Source of the DNA: Corylus avellana | Taxonomy: Eukaryota > Streptophyta > Magnoliopsida > Fagales > Betulaceae | Assembly (NCBI RefSeq): GCF_901000735.1 | Contig: NC_081543.1 | Coordinates: 26,493,515 to 26,557,514, forward strand | Length of the DNA: 64,000 nt | Direction of reading: 5' to 3' | Part shown: positions 57,108 to 64,000 of the stretch, in pieces | Position numbering within the stretch: position 1 is the first letter of the stretch | Layout of the letters: the number at the start of each line of letters is the position of its first letter | The notes under the pieces: generated by a model | What the model saw: only the letters and a program-made list of their open reading frames with translations | The model's database searches: none | What the model was told of the DNA's origin: nothing | Made by a program: the position numbers and the translations under genes

Positions 57108-57201
57108 TAAAAAAATCACTTAAGACATGCAATTATCAAACATGTAAACAGCTTTTTAATAGTAGCACTTTTGACAAAAGCTCACAAACAAAAACTCTAT
57201 A

Positions 57202-57301
57202 NNNNNNNNNNNNNNNNNNNNNNNNNNNNNNNNNNNNNNNNNNNNNNNNNNNNNNNNNNNNNNNNNNNNNNNNNNNNNNNNNNNNNNNNNNNNNNNNNNN
57301 N
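57202..57301. other. assembly gap (100 N)
   Basis: Separates copy B of the tandem duplication from the CACTA-bearing contig. The order and orientation across it rest on scaffolding only. Confidence 0.99.
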
Positions 57302-57769
57302 GGGAGGAATTAAAAAAAATTAAAAAAAAATCCATTTAACCACCAATAGCGTCCACTATTAGTGGACGCTAAAGAGTTATCATTAGGGTCGACTCTAGAG
57401 TCGACCCTAATGCTTAAGTATTAGGATCGACTTTGTCGACCCTAAAGAGTATGCAGGAAAATTAAAAAAAAAAAATTTGATGCCCAATAGCATCCACTAA
57501 AATTTTGTATATATCACTACATTGTTTAAAATTTTCAAATAAAGTGACACAATATGCACCGTTAAATATAACGAAATAAAATTTTAACCGTAAAAATAAA
57601 GAGTCTCCCTTTCACTTAATATTCCATATGTACAGTTGTTTCAATATATATATATATACGTTTTTTTTTTAAAAAAAACAAGGAAAAATTCTTCTATTTC
57701 AATTCCATCCTCCTAAAGAAAGATTTTAATTTGTATTAGTTATAAAATGTTATTTCCCAAAAATTTACC

Positions 57770-58600
57770 TCCGATAATATGTCATTATTTATTTTATATA
57801 AATTATCAGATATTTGATCGATCGTGATAGGATCAAATGATTGATCAAATGATTGACCAAACTTCAAACAAATTAAAGGTTCGTTCAAACATCCGTTTGG
57901 TTCTAGTGCATTTGTTCGATCGATCATGATAGAATGAATGATCGATCAAACTTGAAACAATTGAAATTGAAGGATTGATTGAATATTTGATCAATCATAA
58001 TGAATTAGTTCGATTGATTGTGATAAGATCAAATGATTGAAACAATTGAAATTGAAATTGAATTAATTCGATTGATCGTGATAGGATTAAATGATCGATC
58101 AAACATCCGATCGATCCCAATGAATTAGTTCGATTGATCGTGATAAGATCAAATGTTTGATCGAACATCCGATCGATCCTAGTGAATTAGTTCGATTGAT
58201 TGTGATAAGATCAAATGATCGATCAAACATCTGATCGATCATAGTGAATTAGTTCGATTGATTGTGATAGGATCAAACATCTGATCAAAAATCCGATCGA
58301 TCCAAGTGAATTAGTTCGATTGATCGTGATAGAATCAAATGATCAATCAAATGTTCAATCGAAAATCCGATCGATCAAACATCTAATCGATCCTAGTGAA
58401 TTAGTTTGATTGATCGTGATAAGATCAAACATCTAATCGAAAATTCAATCGATCCTAGTGAATTAGTTCGATTGATCGTAATAGAATTAATTGATCGATC
58501 AAACATCCGATTGATCCTAATGAATTAGTTAGATTGATCATGATAAGATCAATTGATCGATCAAACTGAATACAATTGAAGGTTCAATCGAACATTCAAT
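57770..58600. repeat. about 61-bp tandem array rich in GATCGATC
   Basis: At least nine imperfect units built on GAATTAGTTCGATTGAT(C/T)GTGATA...GATCAAA...CATC(C/T)GATCGATC, with unit starts near 58004, 58061, 58122, 58183, 58244, 58308, 58399, 58460 and 58523. More diverged units lie further left. The mean period is about 61 bp. The motif GATCGATC is palindromic. Confidence 0.88.
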
Positions 58601-58979
58601 TGAACTATAAGCTTTTTATATTATCTTAGTGCATTAGTTATATTATCTTTGAATTTTGTATTGATCTTATAATTAATTATAAGATAAATATCAACTTAAT
58701 GATCTTTATTATAAAAATTTATTAAACGGAAATTATTAGTTAATATTATAATAATAAAAATATATTACAGGAGAAAATAAAGAAAAACAAAAATAAATAA
58801 AATAAATAAAAATTAAAAAATTATAAGTATAATTTTTTTTTAAAAAAAATAAATAAATTTGAGGCTCATTAGGGTCGCCCCTATTGAGTGCGAAAAATAA
58901 GCGCCATCCAGTGGCGGGTATCTGAAATTTTCGGATGAAAAATTTCATAAACCGCGTCTTTTTTTTCCCCAAACCTTCA

Positions 58980-59650
58980 AAACACCAGAATCCTCCCTAA
59001 CACCCCTCTCACTCACCTCCCTCATCACTCTCACTCTCAATCTCTCTACCGCTGCTCTCCCAAACTTTAACCGACGAAAGCTTTCATACAAGGCTTTGCT
59101 GAGAAGCTGAAAGAGGGAGAGAGAGAGAGAGGGAGAGAGAAAGAAAGAGAGAGGGTGGATCGTTCGGGGAAGCTAGAGAAGAAAAAGAAAAAGAAGGGGA
59201 GAAAAATCCTCGAGGTAACCTCTTTAAACTTTAAATTTTTGCAATTTTTGTGTTAATTTTTGGGTTTTGTTTGATGTGTTTGTATCCATTGCGAATTTGG
59301 GGTTGGATTAGTGACTGTATTCTTTCGATTTTTTGGTAGTGCGGTTTCAGTTTACCCTCGGTTTGATTGCCGAGAAAGTGGAGGGAAAGATAAATGCTAT
59401 TTGGGTATTTTGGTGTTTGATGTTTCTGGTTCTGAAAGATGGAAAATTTGTTATTGATTAAAGGATTAATGGTTCATTAACAGACAACCTGGTTGTTTTA
59501 TTTATTATTATTATTATTTTGGTTTTTATTTGATGTGTTTGTTTCTGATGTGGTTTAGGGTTAGATTAGTGACTTTATTTTGTCAAGAGTTTGCAACGCA
59601 GTGTGGGTTACTCTCTGTTTGGTTTCTGAGAAAGTGGTTGATTTCTGTTG
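58980..59650 (+). promoter_or_regulatory. 5' leader of the captured DUF1218 gene
   Basis: Pyrimidine-rich (CTCACTCACCTCCC...) then GA-rich sequence (59107-59153), ending in a good donor CTCGAG/GTAACC at about 59214. Acceptor candidates are at about 59609 (ACGCAG/TGTGGG) before the ATG at 59657. This looks like a normal plant 5'-UTR exon plus leader intron, so the capture included the promoter side of the gene. Confidence 0.55.
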
Positions 59651-59656
59651 GCAACA

Positions 59657-61098
59657 ATGGCTGTTTCCGTGAGATTAATGGGTCTGATAGTAGCATTTTG
59701 TGGTGCAGTTTCCTTCATATTTGGAGTTGTTGCTGAGAACAAGAAGGTAAAATATAGATGATGTTATAGAAGAATTCATTAATGTCAATTTAGCAACCTT
59801 GGACAAAAAATTTGAAGCCCAGATTCCAGAATAATCTTCTTTCTTGAAAATAGATGCCTATTTCGTTTCTTTTATATAATTATTTGGAGTTTAATTAGTG
59901 AAAATTTATTACAGTTCAATATAAGTATGAAGAAAGATTTGTATCATTGTTTTGATATATATATATAATTCAACTAAAGTCAGTAGATATTAGTGGGATT
60001 CATTAATATTGTTGAATTTCTGAGGGATATAAAAGAATTTTGGAGACTTCGGGGTTCATGGCCTTCCTGGCCTCCACGCCACTGGGTATGATGGATAATC
60101 TGGTGTTTCTCTTGAAATTATTAGTTTCAATCAAGTGCTTGAGTTGCATCAAAGTTATTGAGCCTTTATACTGTATATAAGCATATAATGCCTGCAGAAA
60201 TCGCCAAATTATCCACTAGCATTTCCACTTGAATTAATTTGTTTCAATTTCCTTAGACACCAGGTTTGCATGCTTAGGAACCATGGATGGTAAAATAATT
60301 ATGGAAATAATAACTGTGTATGAGTTTCAAGAAAAATTTGATGGGAACTCATAATTCTGAACCTCATTTAGCTGAATGAAGGATATTTATTACTGTCCAA
60401 GCAAGTGTCTTACATGGTTTGACACGAGTGTTGTAAACTACGAGTGTCAGTGATGCAGTCAGAGAGCAATGATAGATTTGTCTCCCTGTAACTGCCATAA
60501 TTTTCAATAAAATTGATGTATCATCTTTCTAATGGTCATATTTTGCTGTCTGTGTCTTTGTTCAAGCATATAGCTGGAGGCAAGATTTTTGTGCTTTTTA
60601 CTTCCCTGTATCAAAATTCAAGTTTCAATAGTTCCTACTTTGTAGCCCCATATGCCCTCTTTATAAATTTATTTCAATTTATTTTGTTACTCAGAGAAAT
60701 GCTTTAAATTACATTTTATAGGAGTCCAAGAAGTGGAGCACAACTTGCTCTGACCTTTAGTTACTTATTTTTATGCTTTGAATGATTTGTCCATTGAAGC
60801 TAAATATTCTCCATTCTTTTAATGGTTATATTGTTTCTTGGTTGCTGTCTGAGTATTCGTCTTGTTCTCTCTGATCTCTGCAGCCAGCAGCTGGAACTCC
60901 AATAACAGGGAAAGGTGTTGTTATCTGCAAGTACCCCTCTGATCCAACTGTCGTTTTGGGGTATTTGTCTGTAGCATTTCTCATTGCTACTACTGTGGCT
61001 GGGTTTTTGTCTCTGTTTTACCCTTACAAAGGAAAATCTGTTCCACAAAGTGCCTTATTTAGAAGCGCCAGTTTTGTTGTTTTCTTCAACATTGCTAT
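59657..61098 (+). pseudogene. DUF1218 membrane-protein gene, 5' half only (exons 1-2)
   Basis: Exon 1 (59657-59746) encodes 30 residues with the first membrane segment (LMGLIVAFCGAVSFIFGVVA, then ENKK). A 1.1-kb intron follows, with acceptor TCTCTGCAG. Exon 2 (60884-61098) encodes PAAGTPITGKGVVICKYPSD, a second membrane segment (VVLGYLSVAFLIATTVAGFL), LFYPYKGKSVPQ and the start of a third (FVVFFNIA). It ends at an intact GTAAGC donor in phase 2. Full DUF1218 proteins (four membrane segments; the MWL/DESIGUAL group belongs here) continue for about 70 residues. I find no third exon between 61099 and the CACTA end. What is present is uncorrupted, so a chimeric transcript is possible. Confidence 0.85.
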
Positions 61099-62479
61099 GT
61101 AAGCATTCTGTTCTCAGTTCTCACTCTCCCATATTTTTTGATATTCTTATTCTGATATCTTGAAGAGACAAGCACTATTCATGCTCATTTTTCATCCTTT
61201 AACACACATGCATGCACTAAATTATTATGGGAGAGTGAATTATTAAGGAAAAGCTGCTCTTCATCTGAATCATTATCACTTTTGAATGTCAAAAGGAGGT
61301 GCAGTGCCAGAAATTATTTATAATTGAAGTTGACCAAATACCCAGAAACTGGGGTATATTTTCCAGTAGGTACATGTGTGTGTGGGCGTTTAATCTTGGC
61401 GGTCCATAGGGATTGTGGTGTCAGTTTCAACAAACAATGATAGTAGGTTTTTGTTATAATATAGGCAAATGTGGGTTAAGAAAGTTTATATTGTAGCTGT
61501 TTTAATGTCTCTTTGCTGCCTGTAACTGTCAAAATCTACAGGGAAGGCACCCTTCCCCCTACTCACCAAAAATTATATAAAAGAGATGATTTGAAACCTG
61601 CCCAACGCTAGGTTGGATGAGTGGACCACCTTTTTTTATTGCTTGCCAATTTAGTTTGGTGGCAATCTTCTTGCGGGAAATCTACATTTATATGAAAAGC
61701 AGACGCTTATCTTTCATCTTTGGAGATAATTATTTCATTAATATAAACGAAAAATATACAATAGAAAAGTAAAAGGTACTGCCATTGAATTCGCTGTAAT
61801 GACAACAGAACCTGACAAGGTGCTTGGACTGATGAACATGTCTCCCAGCTGATCCGCTTTTTGGATCAAACCATTGGAAAAACTAAACTTCCTAGCCTTG
61901 TTAACTGTCTTTTTCATATGTGAAATGAATTGTTTTTTACATCAATTATACCTTGAAGCCATTGAACCTATTAGCTTAACATTCCCTTTGCTCCCCATTT
62001 TACTATTAATTATTATTGAGTTATTGATTACCAATATTATTATGCATATTTACATCAAATGTTTGTGCAATAATTCTCTACTTTCTGATGGTCCGACTTG
62101 TTTCCTACCAACTAAATTAGTGTCCTGTCGACCCAACTCTTGACCAGCTCACTATTTTGGCTGTGACTGGGATTTTGACTTGATAGCCTTTGTAAGAGTC
62201 ATGTTTAATGGGGGGCTGGCGGGCATTTTTTCAATGATTGTCTTGGGACTGTAGATGTCTCACTTTGTTACTTCATTATATTGGAGTTAACATGTATTAG
62301 TGGGACTGTTATTGATATATGTTAGAAGTATTGTGGTTAGGAGTTAGCCGATGTATGTTACTCATACCAGTGTTCCCTGGTTCTGCGATCGATCGCAAAA
62401 TGTCGAAAACCTACTGGTACTGCGATCAATCGCACTCCAAGTGCGATCGATTGCAGATTATTTTTTTAAAAATTTTTTA
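61099..62479. other. intron-like sequence after DUF1218 exon 2, no exon found
   Basis: AT-rich sequence consistent with the captured second intron. No coding match to the missing DUF1218 part was seen. Near 62385-62455 there are GCGATCGATCGCA-type palindromes, followed by the CACTA subterminal repeats. Confidence 0.6.
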
Positions 62480-62880
62480 TGACCATTAGGGTCCACTTTG
62501 TGGACGCTAATGGTTAACTATTAGCGTCAACTTTGGTTTGGACGCTAATAGTTAATTTTTTATTTTTTATTTTTTTTTTTTTTATTTTTTATTTTTGAGG
62601 ACCATTAGGGTCCACTTTGTGGACGCTAATGGTTAACTATCAGCGTCCACTTTGGTTTGGACGCTGATAGTTAATTTTATTTTATTTTATTTTTATTTTA
62701 TTTTTATTTTTTAAAATTTTTGAGGACCATGAGGGTCCACTTTGTGGACGCTAATGGTTAACTATCAGCGTCCACTTTAGTTTGGACGCTAATAGTTATT
62801 ATTATTTTTTTTTTTTAAGGACCATTAGGGTCGACAAAGTGGACCCTAATGGTTAACTAAAAGTGGACGCTAATGCTTGC
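62480..62880. repeat. CACTA subterminal tandem array, about 115-bp unit
   Basis: Four copies, starting near 62481, 62599, 62723 and 62819, carry GACCATTAGGGTCCACTTTGTG, GACGCTAATGGTTAACTAT, AGCGTCCACTTTGGTTTGG and GACGCTAATAGTTA in order. They are separated by T/A-rich spacers of variable length. Confidence 0.85.
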
Positions 62881-63130
62881 CTATTAGGGTCGACTTTCTC
62901 TTCCGTGTACATCATCTTTAGGGTCAAAACATTGTGACTTTTAGGGTCGATAAAGTGGACGCTAAAAGTGATCATTAGGGTCGACTTTTAAGTGGACCCT
63001 GATAATCAAACATTTGATCATTAGGGTCGGACTATTAGCGTCGACACCTTTAGGGTCGAAAAGTCGACGCTGTTGGCAACAGCGTCCACTTTAGGACCTT
63101 TAGGGGCGACTTTGAGTCGCCCCTAAAGAC

Positions 63131-63146
63131 CTAATTTCTTGTAGTG
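63131..63146. repeat. CACTA right terminal inverted repeat
   Basis: CTAATTTCTTGTAGTG, ending exactly where identity to 51895 onward begins. The next three bases, ATT, would be the 3-bp target duplication. Confidence 0.88.
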
Positions 63147-64000
63147 ATTAGAGGTTGAAGGTTGTTCATCTACTCCTCCATGCTTACGCATGCAGTGGAG
63201 ATAGTGAATCCAACGATCCTCCAGCCATAGGTTTGATCATGTTTCATCATCCTATCCCACTGTAGGGTGTGTTTGTCAAAGGACTTGAAAAATGAAGTGA
63301 ATTAAAACTGTAACAGATTTAATTGATGTGAGAAAAAAAAAAAAGTAAAAATATTTTATATAAAAAAGTAAAAAAAAATTGTTTTGTAGTGATTTTTACA
63401 CTTGAATAGTAATAAAATGTTATTGATGTGATGCAAAAAGTAAAAATATTTGAATTGATTTTGAGAAAAATAGTAAAGACTTTTTTTTTTTTTTTTTTTT
63501 TTTTGAGTCCTTGGCCAAACACACCCTATGTTGATCATTTGCATGTTATTCCAGCATTGCCGCTGGATCAAAATGAAGGAGACATATTCTAGAACTTGAC
63601 AACTAATATTGCGGTGAAGAAGTAGTGTGTACTGATGTTGTTGTTAGGTTAAAAAATGAAGGACATATATTCTAGAACTTGACAACTAATATTGCGGTGA
63701 AGAAGTAGTGTGTATTTATGTTGTTAAGTTAAAACAGTAGTTGCTATCATATTTAAGCCCACTCTTAAGACTTTTATGACATAATCCCCTCAATCATTGC
63801 ACATCTTTCTGACATGATGCTCTTAAAACCTGTCATATTGTACAAATATTTCACCCAACTTTAAGACTTTCTGCCAATGCCTTCTTTGATTCAGCAGAGC
63901 TCCGGGGGAATTATTGATTGGGTCTTTTATTTTTTTTGTTTATTTTTAATTCAGATAAGAATAAAAAAGACCCTCTTTTATAACATTTTCTTTGTTTCCT
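63147..64000. repeat. 854-bp exact duplicate of 51895-52748
   Basis: Base-for-base identity at a constant offset of 11252 as far as I can read, including homopolymer lengths (a 24-T run and a 12-A run). It includes the MITE at 63263-63528. Copy A (from about 43280) differs at many sites, so this matches copy B specifically. Confidence 0.9.
63263..63528. mobile_element. MITE with TAGGGTGTGTTTG termini, third copy
   Basis: Identical to 52011-52276; see the duplicate above. Confidence 0.8.

Larger units (their letters stand above)
49855..57201. repeat. copy B of the 8.6-kb tandem duplication, cut by the gap
   Basis: Collinear with copy A at an offset of about 8.6 kb up to 53830. After the hAT insertion the offset is about 9.97 kb. 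It ends at the 100-N gap inside sequence matching about 47205 of copy A. Single-base differences and small indels are scattered throughout, so the duplication is not recent. Confidence 0.88.
57302..63146. mobile_element. CACTA (En/Spm-type) transposon with captured gene, left end missing
   Basis: The right terminus CTAATTTCTTGTAGTG (63131-63146) is the inverse of CACTACAAGAAATTAG, the standard plant CACTA end. Subterminal repeats with TTAGGGTCGACTTT / GTCGACCCTAA / AGCGTCCACTTT / GTGGACGCTAA occur in both orientations at both sides: 57345-57500 and about 58865-58885 on the left, 62480-63125 on the right. The left terminus must lie in or beyond the gap. No TNP1/TNP2-type transposase is present, so the element is non-autonomous. 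Between the repeat zones lie a 61-bp tandem array and a DUF1218 gene fragment. Confidence 0.85.

Noticed and set aside
57770..58600. CRISPR array
   Set aside because: Units are imperfect, 61 bp, without constant repeat and unique spacers; it is a minisatellite in a eukaryotic element.

Overview
This is an AT-rich plant nuclear window, most likely from a woody core eudicot; a Fagales-type tree is only a guess. The basis is multi-exon genes with GT-AG introns and plant-specific families (CYP86A, neprosin/DUF239, BAH-RRM protein ASI1, DUF1218), set in dense, nested plant transposons (Copia, LINE, TRIM, SINE, hAT, PIF/Harbinger, Mutator, CACTA). Three runs of exactly 100 N (8071-8170, 10553-10652, 57202-57301) are scaffold gaps of unknown true size.

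Layout. 1-4.8 kb: SINEs, MITE debris and a possible small TATA-driven gene of unknown function (3974-4324, minus). 4.8-8.4 kb: a decayed retroelement with a Transposase_28/'gypsy-type' domain and a 614-bp internal tandem duplication. 8.9-11.3 kb: remnants of a GRF zinc-finger gene and a Mutator-type transposase. 11.6-15.6 kb: a complete 7-exon neprosin-domain gene (13667-15592, minus, 386 aa) and a broken two-exon copy downstream of it (11571-11972). 18.2-31.0 kb: a complete 10-coding-exon orthologue of ANTI-SILENCING 1 (ASI1/IBM2/SG1; minus, 656 aa), rebuilt exon by exon with phase kept throughout. Its introns hold a Copia element, a TRIM, a LINE, a hAT element and MITEs. 31.5-33.4 kb: a three-level nest (foldback, MITE, LINE). 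35.95-36.56 kb: a Mutator-type foldback with a perfect 9-bp target duplication. 37.75-39.36 kb: an intact single-exon CYP86A fatty-acid omega-hydroxylase (minus).

41.2-57.2 kb is an old direct tandem duplication with a period of about 8.6 kb. Each copy carries the same PIF/Harbinger transposase pseudogene. Copy A later received a 1.8-kb hAT element with a perfect 8-bp duplication; copy B received a 1.3-kb hAT element inside the pseudogene. After the third gap, 57302-63146 is the right part of a CACTA transposon carrying the promoter-proximal half (5' leader, two coding exons, introns) of a DUF1218 gene. The 854 bases beyond the CACTA end are identical to 51895-52748, so this contig is either the other haplotype or a very recent duplicate.

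The genes do not form a pathway. The most interesting link is that ASI1, known in Arabidopsis for allowing full-length transcription through heterochromatic TE-containing introns, is itself a gene with large TE-filled introns here. All exon models come from reading splice sites and family similarity by eye; no alignment, expression or database search was run.
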